A stretch of DNA of 64,000 nt, from NCBI RefSeq assembly GCF_029873635.1, contig NC_080417.1, positions 33,592,214 through 33,656,213 on the forward strand. Direction: 5' to 3'. Positions 35,411 to 47,647 of this stretch are shown one piece after another. Position 1 is the first letter of the stretch. Every line of letters starts with the position of its first letter. The translations under genes were made by a program, and so were the position numbers. Below the pieces are notes generated by a model. It had not been told where the DNA came from, ran no database searches, and was given only the letters and a program-made list of their open reading frames with translations. This stretch comes from Malania oleifera. Taxonomy: Eukaryota; Streptophyta; Magnoliopsida; Santalales; Ximeniaceae.

Positions 35411-36437
35411 GTGAAAAATCAGTATTTTTTTTAATATTGTTGAATAAGGTATTTTTGTGAGAACTACAAAATTAATTTATAGCATTTGTCAAATACTATC
35501 TAAAGTAAATTTTATTGTAGTGTTCCTCTAACAAAATTTTTCTCTTTGAAATGAGTTAAAATGGAACAAATGTGTTAAAATTTATCAATGAGGAATTTAT
35601 AAAACGTAAAATAACTTATTTATTTATTTATTTATTGGCTTTGTACATAACACAAGGTCTCTTTTCACGGGCTGTTCATGCATCCAGAATGTATATGGGT
35701 TGCACTCCGTTTGGCCTATGTTTACACTTAAGAAAAAACAATTGATGAATTGTTGTTTTTCATCCATTCTTGTTCATTTCTTTGTTTTTTGTTTTTATTC
35801 TTTTCAATTTTTCAAAAATTTTTAAGCAGCTTTTAAAATTCAGCGTCCCCGACAAATTCTTTATCTTTGAAAAAAAACAAAGGTGACAAACAAAATAATG
35901 AACCTATGTCCCACACTAACATCGATACTTGAAATTGAATTTGTCAATTTGAACCCAAGAAAATGAACCATTTGATTGAAGGCTCATTTCTACATCTGTA
36001 TTAATTTTGCATTATTTTTTAATGTTTTTTTTTATCCTCCATTCAAAATCTTAGCACCAATTTGTTTGTAGTTAACTACCTCTTGATAAAAGTAGAACTC
36101 GCAATGATTTAAATTAAAATTAATGAACTCTTTTTATTTACTAAACCTCTTAAGATATAACATGCATAGTAACTGTATAAAAAATTTAAAAATAAAAATT
36201 ATATATATATAAAGGACGGGGTGTGTCAATAGCATGGAAAACTTGTACCACCAGCCGACCTAAAAATCTAAGGACCCTTTGCCCTACTCTACAAATGTTG
36301 TGATTTATATATGGTGCCAAAATTTGTTGTCATTGTTGACTTATTTCATACAAGTATTGTAAAAAAAAATTTAAATAAAATTTAAATAAAAAATAAAAAT
36401 TATTTTCCACGCGTAAATAATCTCTTACTAAGATATA
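35411..36437. other. AT-rich intergenic DNA
   Basis: No coding, RNA or repeat family recognised. A tandem ATTT run lies near 35618-35635. A/T-rich stretches dominate. Confidence 0.6.
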
Positions 36438-36850
36438 GGGGTGGCAAAAGAAGTTAACAAATCGGGTTCAGACGGGTCATAAACGGGTCGGGATTAAACG
36501 GGTTCGGGTTCGGATTGACCCTCTTTATTAACGGATGATTACTATATAAACCCAAATCCGCACGTTTAATAAACGGGTCCCTTATTTAAAAAATATAATT
36601 GATTTATTTTTAAAAAAAATTAAAACATTTCATATAAAATGACATTTTGAAAAAAAAAAAACACATTCCTTTATTTTACGTTTAAACAGGTCATGGGTGA
36701 CCCAATCCGAACATGACTAACCCGTTTAATAAATGGGTTGGGCCGGGTTTACCCGTTTATAAATGAGTCAGCTTGTATTAAACCGAAATTCAGTTTAAAC
36801 GGGCAGATCATGGGTCACTCATCAGGTTTGGACCCGTTTTTGTCACTCCC
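36438..36850. mobile_element. MITE-like element rich in ACGGGT/ACCCGT, probably hAT type
   Basis: About 413 bp. The ends form an imperfect terminal inverted repeat: GGGGTGGCAAAAG on the left and GGGAGTGACAAAAAC on the complement of the right. Just inside both ends lie AACGGGTC and ACCCGTTT motifs in inverted arrangement, and the centre is A/T-rich. Plant hAT-derived MITEs commonly start with GGGGTGGCAAAA and carry such motifs. No coding capacity. The flanks show only a weak 8-bp resemblance (AAGATATA left, GAGACATA three bases beyond the right end), so the target duplication is not established. Confidence 0.7.
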
Positions 36851-38469
36851 ACCGAGACATAACATGTATAGTAGCTTTTTTCAAAATAAAAAAAAAATTA
36901 AAATAATAATAATAATAATAACAATAAGATAACATAATATTAGAATAAAAGATAGATTCAAGAAAATAAGCTCCAAGAAAGGACAAAAGCCTAAAAAGAG
37001 ATATTTGAGACCTAGTCGAGTTAGAGAAGATGCATATCACAAATGGTGACTTACCTTAGAAGAAAGGGAATGGAAAGTTTAGGGGGATGCACACAAAGCA
37101 CAAGGGTGGATAGCCCTAGGATTGTGGAAAACCATGCCCTACACGGCTACACCTCACCCTTCTCCATTCCCTTTTCTTTTGACAAATCATAAGCAAAAAG
37201 TGTTTTTTGATGAAAGATTACGTTATTTGATGGTGTAGGTTTGTTTCAAAGGCAAGACCCATTGAGTGTGGCTCCTCTTCTTGTGCTTTGCTTCTATTAT
37301 CTTTCATGTTTTCTCATCAAATCATTAAACACTGCCAAAAGGCACTAGGTAGTTATTGGAAGTGTCCATTTCAAAAGCCATATCTATTGCTAGATTTTCT
37401 CTTCTCTTTTTTGTTCTTTTCTTTTCTTTTCCTTTCCCCCTTTGTGGCCCTCTTTCTTTAGGGCTCTTTAATCTGTCAATGTAGTTTAAAAAATTTCTAT
37501 TCGAATCTCTCGTAAGCTAGAATTTGTTTTGCATCACTATTAAAATTTCAAAAAATAAAAGACTATTCATACCAAAAGAGTTATATTCATTGATAAGTTG
37601 TGAAGTATTCGGGCCTATTATAACATAGCTATGAGACGCTTAATGGACCTTTTTAATCTTATAAAGCTTTTTCGGTTGGACTTTGAAATCGGAAACAAAA
37701 ATTAAAAATAGAAAATTAACAACCTATTTGATAATATTTCTAAAACTAAAAAATTAAAAACTTGACTAAACAATTGATCATTTTGTTAGTAAAAAGAAAA
37801 TAAATATAAACACAAAGTAATGAATGCTACGATAAAAAATGAAGTTTTTTTTTTTTTTTTGTAATTGTCTTATTTAATTACTACATTTCAAAATTCATTT
37901 TTTTAGTGTTACAAGGACAATATTACTAGCACGATAACTAAAAATAATAAAAATATATTTAAATAACTCAATTAATTTTTTTAATTTTCAAAAATCCTAT
38001 CAATACTTTTACTTAAATTATATTATAAGTCATATGGTCAATTTTAATCAAAAAAATATGTATAAAATGATGAATGATTTGATTCGCAGGCTAATTCTGA
38101 ATACTAAAAATATTCTAAAAACACACGATTAAAACTATTGAAAATAATATGATATAATTTTTAATTTCTTTCAAAAGTTGCTACAAATCGCAACAAAAAT
38201 AAAAAATTATTAATAAATAAATTCAATATTATAATCCATTCTTTTCCTATACAAAAAGCAAAATAGAAAATACAAAGCACAAATTATGCCAAATAACCCC
38301 TTATGACAACTAGTTTAGCACATTTAAGTTTGACAATGTATATCAACCTCAAATTTGTTATTAATTTGTTGATTATTTTATTATCATAATATTTATTAGA
38401 TTGACTCATTTTTATTATCAATTTCTCTCTCTCTCTTTGCATTATTATAATATTTTCAGTATCGATTTG

Positions 38470-38505
<36 letters not shown>

Positions 38506-40620
38506 TTAAAAATGATTCTTTACACTTTTTGTTAAGAAAGAAGTTTCAATTGCAATAAGAATAATAATATCAAGTATTGCTATAAACCCTTTTACTGCTA
38601 TCAATTTAATATTTAGTTTTAAGTTGCGCCAGCTAATTTACGATCATTCAAAATTTTAAAATATAATTAATAGTAAAAAAATTGATTTAATAAGTCGTGT
38701 AATTTAATATTTATCAATCGAACACAAACATTAATTTGGCCAAATAACAACCTCTAGTGCTGACATGACACCAGCTCATGACAGAGCAAGTGATACATAG
38801 CCAGCTGGAATCTTGAAATGGGCGACGAGAAGGGAGGCGGAGCCTGAGTGTGGGCCCACGACACGTCATGACCTTTTTCTGCCAAATCAGCATCCTTGTA
38901 AGCCTAATTAATGCACGAATTTTCTTCTTTTTATTAAAAGGACCTATGCGCATTGCATCAATTGTGGTACCAACTGAACTTGGGTATTGATTCATTTGAT
39001 CATTTCAAATATGATATTTTTTACTCTTTCAATTTTTAAAAATTATCAAAAAAAAAAATTTTTAAATTTAGCTTTATTGGCAAATTAATTTTGCATCAAT
39101 CGACTATTAATCATATATGAAAAAAAATCAATTTTACTCATAATAAATTGATACTTTAAAATGATATTAATTTAATATCTGTTTATCTTTATTCGAATCT
39201 AGGCACATTCAAGCATGAAAACAGAACACCATTTTTGTTCCGTTACAATAAGTCTTGCGAAGAGACGTAGAATCGAAATCAAACCACTTCGTTTGATTTT
39301 TTTTATGTTTTTCATTCAGCTTCTTGCATCATTCCTCTCACACCTCATTTCATTCGACGAATCAAATGCGACACATTAAAAAGATTGGGAATTTTAGGGT
39401 TTAATAGTGAATTGTCAATGATGAAAAGTTATTGAGACCTTTGTCAATTATTCCATGCATTTGCCGAATGAAGAATTGTGCTCCTTGCACGAGCACTTGC
39501 AAACCACTGTAACCAAAGTTGAAAAGAAAAGGAACGAGGAAAAGGAGATTTTTAAGAGGGGGAGGAGGGAGATGCCAAATGCCAAACCAGCCGCTTCAGT
39601 AAGAATCCCAGCTGTAGGCAGCTCGATTTTCCTGATCGTGCGGTGCAACCATGTCAAAATCTACATCGAAACAATTTCAATCTCCTTGTCACATATCAAT
39701 ATCAGAAGAATCCAAAACTTAGCATAAAGTTTTTCGGTTTGCTGCTTTTTCTTTCTACCGTGCATTCCGTTCTCCACAAAATTCACCAACAGGAAAGTAG
39801 AAATCAACCATGTTAAGGGGCAGAATTTAATAATCTCAATTACGCTTCCAAGCAGTCACGAACCTTTATATTTTGTCCTCGCTTGAATCCGTGAACCTGA
39901 ATCCTCTTTCAAAATTTTCCTGCCCGCCGATCAAAATATCCAGCCCAGGCCGCTCAATCCACTTCGAGCAAGAAAGTTGCGCACATATCCAAGGGCAAAA
40001 ACCCCATGGCAACCACAACTCTCAATTGTTATTAGGGTGGGGAACAGTTGAGGAAGAAGGGGGGTAAAAAGATAATTACACAAGAAAGAATCAACACAAA
40101 AACCAAAAGAGACAGAAATGCGTGCAACCATAGATATGAAGTTCCAAATCAGGAATCAACAAAAATGTTAACCATAGTTTGTGCAGAGGCAATGAAGTCC
40201 ATTAGAATGAAAATGGCAGGAGATGTATGAACCTGAAAAAAAGAAAAAAAAGTTTAAAAGAACATGTGACCAAACTGTAAAGCCGTCCAGTTATGAACAA
40301 CCCACAAATGCCTAAGGTAAGAAACCACAATGCAACTAAAATCATACAACCTGCAGGCCTTTTCGTTTTTCTTTGTTAATCTTCTGAAAAATGTCACCAA
40401 AGCAAGATAAGGAAATTTGAGTTGGACCAAAAAAACTAAGATACAACATAAATTTTATGATCTGAGGCCCTATCAGACAAACTACTGACTGCACAGCTAT
40501 GATTCTCAGTTGACATATGGCCATGCACATTGAGCTCTCTAAAACAGAAAATATATAAATTCACCGCTTATGGGAAGCAATTAAGCAACTGATGACCATG
40601 ATTGAGGAGCAACATTGGTG
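36851..40620. other. AT-rich intergenic DNA downstream of the TLP gene
   Basis: No gene recognised. It contains a hairpin (37058-37180), a T-run at 37844-37860, an AT microsatellite (about 38474-38501) and several short A/T runs. The open frames at 38714-38995, 39455-39727 and 40048-40230 show no recognisable domain. The last 200-400 bases should include the 3' UTR of the minus-strand TLP gene, but I cannot place its polyadenylation site. Confidence 0.55.
37058..37180. other. Imperfect hairpin with a stem of about 17 bp
   Basis: The left arm AGAAGAAAGGGAATGGA (37058-37074) pairs with the right arm TCCATTCCCTTTTCTTTT (37163-37180), with one bulge and one mismatch. The enclosed sequence is about 88 bases and pairs only weakly. 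This lies outside recognised transposons. It could be a chance inverted repeat, a small palindromic element or a microRNA-like precursor; I do not recognise a known mature microRNA in it. Confidence 0.4.
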
Positions 40621-42532
40621 TCATTCACAAGCTGGTTTGGTATCAAAGCTGCTCAAACAAATTGCAAAGGCTTGGAAAGCAGAGAGTGGGTAGCGATAAT
40701 CCATTGTGAAGATATCCTTTCCAATCTTTCCAAACTGTAAAATTACTTTTTCTTGCTCTGCAGCCGAAATATTGTGGGAAGGATCAACCGCTGCCACAAG
40801 TTGAAAATTTTTTACAGACGCCACCGTAACACGCCCTTTGAAATTTAGGCACCAGCACTGTAGCTGTTCATGCCATCTGGGAGGTTTGTTTTTAAGAATC
40901 AGCGGCTCAACTATATCCTGGATAGATTCTGGAGTCTCTGAGAGGCTCAGGGTGCAGGAATCTGCAACTGAATCTTTCCCTACCAAGGCTGGCAAGGAAG
41001 AATAGTGCTCGTCTAAGGGGTGTGCAAACGATGATGGTGTTGGTGCAGTCCCTCCCTCCTGAATAGAAGAGATAGGAATAGACTGCATGACACAGTGCAT
41101 TCTCCTAGGTCCCCTTGTGCGGAGGACGTTGAGCTCATAGGAGATGGTACCCACACTATAGTTACATGCAGGTAATCTTGGAGACACCTGCTTAGAATGG
41201 AATCTCCGGCTTGACTTGCTACGTCGTTGAACTACAGCATTACATGGAGGTTGGCTGTCATATATGGTGAACTTCGTACCCAAAAAATTAGACCTGGTAC
41301 AAATTGAATGACAAAATTGTTAGGATCATGAAATGATTATAATCATACAAAGACAAGTATTGTGCATAAAAGCAAAGGCTTGCCTTAATTTTCCAAGATA
41401 TGTATTGCTGGCTCTGGAAAAATCATTTGCGGTTAAAGATATCACAAAGTCCGTGCCTGTTGCCCTTCTGATTTTTCTGGCTGCCAACAACAATTTATCC
41501 CGCTCGCCCTCAGCTGTGAATTCAACAAATCTTTAGTGACATGCCTCTCATTGGATAATGATTTTCCATTCCATCAAAGCATTTACAAACTTTTGTTATT
41601 CTTCATATGTTTTCAGTATGATGAGAGATGAAAATTACAAACATAATGACACTCAGAATTATTGGAGGTAGTTCCCAGTACTTTTCCTTCCCACCAGAAC
41701 ACTTCTATCCAAAGTCTTGACTCCTATGACCGTGTATTAAAAGCCAGATTACATTAAGCACTATGGATGGCAAGTGAAAAGATTGTCATTACAAGCAAAA
41801 CAGAAGGGGCCCGGAAGAAAGGAAGGTGATCAATCATAACTTAAAATTAAAATTAAATTGGACTGTCAAAGGATTTGCAAATGCAGTGAACTTCTGCAAC
41901 AACTCTAATTTGCATAATATTCATATTTTGTGAGGATCTTTTATGTTCATTTTAAGTACACCTCAAATCAATGAAACAAGAGCAGGAACTTGACTTACAA
42001 GGAGTCAGACCAATGTACAGATAATATGTAGAAGTCGCTCTATCCCTTTTAACAAAGCACTGTATTGGCAATTCGTGTGGCCCAGGCTGTATAGAAGTAA
42101 GATGAGAAATTACACAGCTGCAAAAGCATAATCAAACCAAAAAAAACACAAGTGCACATAATGTCGTGCCAAATAAAATACCTGCTTCAATGAAATAGGG
42201 AAGGTAAGTCTTCCACATTCTTCTGGAGTCTTCACAATGTCTTTTGTAGTTTCCCTCCATGACCTACAAACAGAAGCGCAAGAAACGACAACATTCCTGG
42301 CAGGCCATGAGGTTTCGCTTGCTTCTACCCTCTTGATAATATCCAAGATCAATTCAGGCGGTAGATTTGCCCATGGACCCTGATGAATGGATTCAACTGG
42401 GGTACCTTGGTCAGGGGCAATATGTGTTCTTGTTCTGCCACGCAACCAATGCTTCCCCTCCACTCGCCTCGACATATTTCCAATTCCATCTTTCATTTCT
42501 CTGAGCTCACGCACAATGCTTTTGAAGGACAT
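40621..42532 (-). CDS. TLP: Tubby-like F-box protein (TLP), four coding exons
   Basis: Coding exons on the minus strand are 42532-42182, 42086-41999, 41513-41384 and 41293-40621, together 1242 bp for 413 residues plus TGA, normal for plant TLPs. The start [19 protein letters not shown] is the conserved family N-terminus; the ATG upstream in the same frame lies in the preceding intron. The F-box (about residues 52-105) includes [18 protein letters not shown] and ASVCRSWR. The tubby domain runs from FPISLKQ-PGP (about 111) to the end. It contains [18 protein letters not shown], whose Lys-Arg pair corresponds to the phosphoinositide-binding site, then [91 protein letters not shown] and the C-terminal ACE. 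Plant TLPs bind an SKP1-type partner through the F-box and can be tethered to the plasma membrane by phosphoinositides. Introns are 95, 485 and 90 bp; the last is GC-AG. No stop or frameshift: likely functional. Confidence 0.96.
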
Positions 42533-43780
42533 TTCAGTTGAACAAATCAATTTTTCCTTCAATGCTAAACTGCAAATATTGACAGAGATGAAAATCTTCA
42601 ACATAAAACACAGTACAACATCCACATAATTTTGAAGCTTAATATGTAAAATAGATAGATTAGTCACTTCGTTTAATGCTTAGCAAACCCGCTCGACATG
42701 TTTTAAAGAAATTAGATATCAATCTATCTACAGCAAGTAGGTATGCGCACTCTTCTATAAAACCTCCAACCAGAAAGCTCAAAACTTTTTAACGATTCTC
42801 CTATCCTCCTCTTACTTAATATATATTTTCCAGACATTGCACACTTTACTAAACGTTTCCAAAAATAAATAAATAAATAGGAAACCATCACAGAAAGGTC
42901 CACAGTACTAACCAAAAAAATGGCAGGAGAAAACTACGAATTAAAACACAAGAGTACTCGATCAAAGATCTGTATTTAAAAGTTCAGCAGCTCCAAATCC
43001 AGTTATTCTCTTAAAATGAGATTACGATACGTTTGGCAGCTGAGGAAATCTACACTCTAAAGGAAGAGAAAAAGAATTAAAACCCACAATCCTTAGCTCT
43101 CCCACAATCTCCTATATTCAGGAAATAAAAACCTGCAGTCGACTGAGTCTCATACACCCAATCGACCAAGTCGAGCCGTCGCCTACACATTTCACGAAGC
43201 AGAACAACAGAAAACAAACGATAAAAAAAATAAAATAAAATACTTTTCCTTTTCTCGGCAACGAAACGGATCATTAAGATCCGTTAAAGCAGCTCAGATG
43301 CATTGTAGCTAATAAATCGCAAAAAGAACTAACCTGTACGACTTGCGCAAAGACAGAGCAGATCGATAAGACTCAAGCACCGGAAATGCCGAACCTTCCA
43401 ACGATGACTATCAGCCCCAAACAACGGAACCAACCCTAATTTTTTTTTCCCCCAAATTCAGATCAGGAGCGAAAGATCGGATCGGAGAGAAAAGGCCGCA
43501 AAAGAGGGTATAGCCAACCGCAATCGCCGGCTTCGCATCCCTCTCCGGCCGCCACAAACGACGTCGATGCAACAAGCGCGACCACCTCGACGGGAAGAAT
43601 CGCCGCCACAGCTTGGATCAACGGCGAAATCCTTGGCAGCCCTTTAAATCGGATCGAAAGACGGAAGTGTAAATCCTCCTCTAAATATTTGAATCCGCAA
43701 AAAAGAACCCAAATTTTTAATGGGAAGGGAGCAGAGAGGGAGAGATTGGAAATTTGGAAATTGGGGTTGTGTTGACTGCT
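42533..43780 (-). promoter_or_regulatory. TLP: TLP 5' UTR: non-coding first exon and 764-bp leader intron
   Basis: Upstream of the start codon on the minus strand, a 37-base leader (42569-42533) is preceded by a good 3' splice site (TATTTGCAG). A matching 5' splice site lies at 43333 (CGTACAG then GTTAGTTC), so a 764-bp intron (43333-42570) separates the first exon from the coding exon. The first exon extends upstream to an undefined start, perhaps around 43700-43780. It overlaps a GC-richer stretch, and the minus-strand open frame at 43463-44056 in it shows no protein family and is better read as UTR and promoter. Leader introns are common in plant TLP genes and often raise expression. Splice sites are inferred from sequence alone. 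Confidence 0.72.
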
Positions 43781-44464
43781 CTGGAAGTGGTGGGTTTTAG
43801 AGGAAATGCACGACAGCAAATCGGTAACGGGCGGCCCACTATTAATCGGGTCAATTTGAATCGGTTCTTCCTTTGAAAGCCACGCCTTCAACGGATGCAT
43901 CCAATCCAACATTGGTCGGGTCTGAGGTAGCATCCGTGTTCGGGTTTGACCATGCTCCATAACCATAACCAATAGTAAATGTTTGAATGAATTTTCTTCA
44001 TTATTTTTTAGAATTCCCTTTTTTTTTTTTTTTGTAAGACTTAATAGGCTAACCATTTTTTAGAAATTTTGATCGAGACCAAGCTTTTTTAATTCAATTT
44101 CAGCTTCTTTTATGACCAAGTTAGCTGTTATTTTATAATTCCAACCTGTATGAATATGGAGAATGTAAAAAAGAAATTTTTTCTAAATACATAAAAAAAT
44201 AGTGACTGAAAATTCTAATCCCATTCTAAAAAATTGAGATTATAAATAATACATCCTTAAGTTTATTTTAAAATCATTTTAATGATTATGAGGGGTGAAT
44301 GAAGCAAGATTAGCCTTACAACATATGATATGGTATTATAATGCGACAAAGTATTATAGTTAACTAGCAACAATGCGATCTACTAATTTTAAAGTATTAT
44401 ATTTTCACATTCAAACAAATATTATGAGTTGTGGCAGGGGTGTGCAATCGGTCGGTTTGGCCAA
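43781..44464. other. TLP upstream region, AT-rich
   Basis: Presumed promoter side of the TLP gene, bounded on the right by gypsy gag sequence at about 44465. No clear TATA box or other element could be fixed. A T-run (about 44019-44033) and general A/T richness are the only visible features. Confidence 0.45.
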
Positions 44465-44944
44465 TTCAATCAACTCCTTCACCTGAGCATCTTTGGTGGG
44501 AGAGTGTATGTATCGATCATAGAAAATTTCTTTAAAACAGTTTCATGTCAGGGTTGTTGAATTTCCCCTATTTTCTTCGAATAACTTCACCAACATCTAC
44601 CAATGCTTGGGCTCCCTAGTCATTTTAAGAATAGCATACAAAACCTTCTACTCATCTTAACAGCGGAAACTTGTCAATATATATTTCATCTCTTGGATCC
44701 ATTCCTTCGCAACGATTGCATCGGCTCCTCCCGTAAAATTCGGAGATTTCCTGCAAGTAAATTGCTTGATAAAGCAGCCCGGGTCAGCTAGTGGGCAGTT
44801 CTGTCCCCTAAAGTTCCACACAATACCTGTCATAACCTGTTGGCTTGCACTACGCAGCACTTGTTCAGAGTCACTGCCACTCACACTGAAAGCTCCTACG
44901 TTGCCACTACTTTCAGCATTTATGTTGTTGTTCCCATGGTCCAT
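44465..44944 (-). pseudogene. Gypsy element B gag N-terminal part, truncated
   Basis: Minus-strand start MDHGNNNINAESSGNVG at 44944, then SEQVLRSASQQVMTGIV, GQNCPLADPGCFIKQFTCRKSPNFTGGADAIVAKEWIQEMKYILTSFRC. Beyond this a shifted frame continues (the equivalents of RLDSTTLTWNYFKEIFYDRYT) to about 44465, where gypsy similarity ends. It is nearly the same as 50532-51065. The truncation point is the border between the retrotransposon block and the TLP upstream region. Confidence 0.85.
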
Positions 44945-45312
44945 TCTGAAAAGAAAATAAACATAGTTTAAGGATCTTGTCTGCATAATATAACTAACAT
45001 ATTTATCTAACTAAAATATCATATCCTCAATTAACCTAACGCCCTTATTCTCAATTGAAGATTCAGTCCAACAATTGAGAAACACAACCCGACAATAGTT
45101 TATTATGGTTTTCCTGAAATCATAATCCTAGGAAAAACATATAAATCACTACGGAAATTCTGCTTCCCGGTCACTAAAAAAAACCCTAAATACTCATCTT
45201 AATTTCCCCAACATTGACTTACTAAATTCCTGACCTATCCTTAAACTATGGTATTGAATCCGCGACACACTAAAGACAACAAAACCTAACAACATATGCT
45301 CTGATACTAAAA
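44945..45312 (-). mobile_element. Gypsy element B primer-binding site and leader
   Basis: On the minus strand TTTTAGTATCAGAGC follows the LTR end (one mismatch to the usual TTTTGGTATCAGAGC). The leader down to the gag start matches 51066-51432 closely. Confidence 0.8.
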
Positions 45313-47578
45313 TGTAACGCCTAGATTTTAGAACCATTTTTTTTTATTTTTACATAAAATATTATTACTCTGATAATACTCTGATACCATAGTATATAGT
45401 CAAAGCTAAAGTCAACCAGGTCCCATAGGTACTAGGGATTTACTTGTTTACACATACATATCACCTAAGCAGCGGAACCAAAATACACTTTACATATATA
45501 CAATAACCAGAGTTTCACTATTTTTACATATAAACATATAAACCCCAAAATTCATCTTGTCCCCGACTCATCCACTTACCCTACTATTGGTAAAACTGAC
45601 GAACTCCTTAGTCATGGAGCTTGCTCCACTCGTCTGTCGGTATTTCCTAAAATATTTGTAATGTTAGGGTGAGACACCTCTCAGTAAAGGAAATAGAATA
45701 ATACAAGTGTGTGGCAAAATGAGTTTGTCATATTATACATATATACTACATATAATTTAATTGTAGTATAACTTATGTTGTAACTGATAATACACGGAAA
45801 ATCTGTGTTTATAAACATAATCATAATGAATTTACATAACATTAAAATCATTTGCTAAATCTGTATATTACTGAAATTGTACCTTGGATGTCTGTGTATC
45901 ATGACTCCACCCCTCATGATTTAGGTTGTGCAGCCCGAAGGCTGGACCTAACCAGGCTGGCCTACTAGGTTAAGTCAAATATAACATACTATGCACAATT
46001 ACCCACCTGACCTGGCCTGCCCATCCTACTACATTTTTCATGGGTCAATAACACAATGGGTATCCTACTACACCGCCTACACTTCCAAGCTAATCGGCCA
46101 CCGACCCACAATTCCTGTATAGTGTGGTTGCACTATCAGTTATACCCAATTTGGTCCGCCCAACCTACTACACTGTCAAAACCACAAGAGTCGACACTCA
46201 GTGGGTATACCTACTACACCAATCTGACTAGTTAGCTATGGTACCGTACTATCAACGTAAGTAACCATCCTAGTTCTAATACTATATAATACATTTCACA
46301 TAATATATACATTTATGCTCATAAATAACATTTTCATATTCTTGAAATAAAATTTGCCTTTCACGTAACTCTGAATAAAATCGTTATTTCATAATTTCTA
46401 AATCATATCATCATAATAAAACTGATCTCGGCATCTACACCGACTGTCATATCTCGGCATCTACATCGGTTATCGTATCATCATATGCTGGAAAATTACT
46501 TAATTTCTATATTGATCATTAACTTTAAAACTATCATCACATTATGCTTATTCCGTAAAAATATAAAACATTCTGACATATTACAAATCTATAATAAAAT
46601 CATTTATACTTACGCCACACAAGTGAGTATTACTATATCGTATTATCTGTCTTAAAAATAACATATTTTACTTAAATATGAAATCATGTTTTACTCAATT
46701 CAACAATGTATTTTCCCAAACTAATTAATTCATAAATAAATTCACGAAATTAAACACTCTATATTCAATAAATAAATTTCTAAAAATAACTGACTTAATC
46801 TATTCTCTTATCTGGTTTCCTGAACTACGCCTGCAGGGATCTTGAAATTATACTTGCGGCGCTCACCCAAACCCTGAATTCAATAACCCTAGTTCAATCA
46901 ATTTAATCTCAAATAAAATACTATTTTAAAATTTCCTAGGTCCCTAAACTCCAATAAACAATTAAACTCCCAAAAATAACCAATTTGGTTAATTCCCTAA
47001 ATCTCACTCTCGCTTTGGAGTGGTGCCTAGGACCCCCAAATTGAAAATTTACTCCAACCAAAATGACGATGATCAAGACTAGGACCCTATGGTGGTGTCC
47101 GATTCTCGATTAAGCTGAAGATTTAAAGAGAAATTAAGAAAAAAGAGGGAGTATACTTTTTCCTAGGAGTAATGCTTACGTCGCTCTTACAACAAATCCA
47201 CTCTGGTAGAAATGTCGGTGGTGGAGATAGGAACCCAACGGTATCTTCCGTTTTTTGATCGACCGAATATTTGACGAGAAATGGAGGTGAGAGAGGAGGA
47301 GGACAGAGGAGAACAAGGACGTGAGAGAATGAAAAAAGAATCGAAATTGAGGAGGGCGGGTCTTATGTGATTGCAATAGAATTCCTGAAGGTTTTTATAT
47401 AAAAATATATATCTAATATAATATTATTATTATATACATAGATATACATATATTTATATATATGTATGTATATGGTTGTATCTATCATTTTATTTATTTA
47501 ATAAATTCAATATAATAATATTTAATTAATTAATCTAGTTTAATAATATTTAATTAATTAATAATTAATATTATTATA

Positions 47579-47609
<31 letters not shown>

Positions 47610-47647
47610 TTTACATTTCCATGCACACAATTTTCGGGGTCATTACA
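45313..47647 (-). mobile_element. Gypsy LTR B, shared by two minus-strand units
   Basis: Minus strand start TGTAATGACCCCG (47647), end GGCGTTACA (45313); 2335 bp. It has a polypurine tract just upstream (47648-47660) and a primer-binding site just downstream (45299-45312). It therefore acts as 3' LTR for one unit and as 5' LTR for the next. Internal landmarks are AT-rich stretches (47390-47620), two copies of a TCGGCATCTACA unit (46428-46480) and the GGTGAGACACCTCTCAG block near 45669. The open frame at 47176-47376 is LTR-internal. Confidence 0.85.

Noticed and set aside
38714..38995. Minus-strand frame of 93 codons
   Set aside because: No recognisable protein similarity; sits in AT-rich intergenic DNA.
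39455..40230. Several open frames of 60-90 codons on both strands
   Set aside because: No start context, domain or splice pattern I can support; composition is like the surrounding intergenic DNA.
43463..44056. Minus-strand open frame of 197 codons upstream of TLP
   Set aside because: No recognisable domain and low-complexity stretches; it lies where the TLP first exon and promoter should be, and splicing joins the first exon to the TLP start instead.
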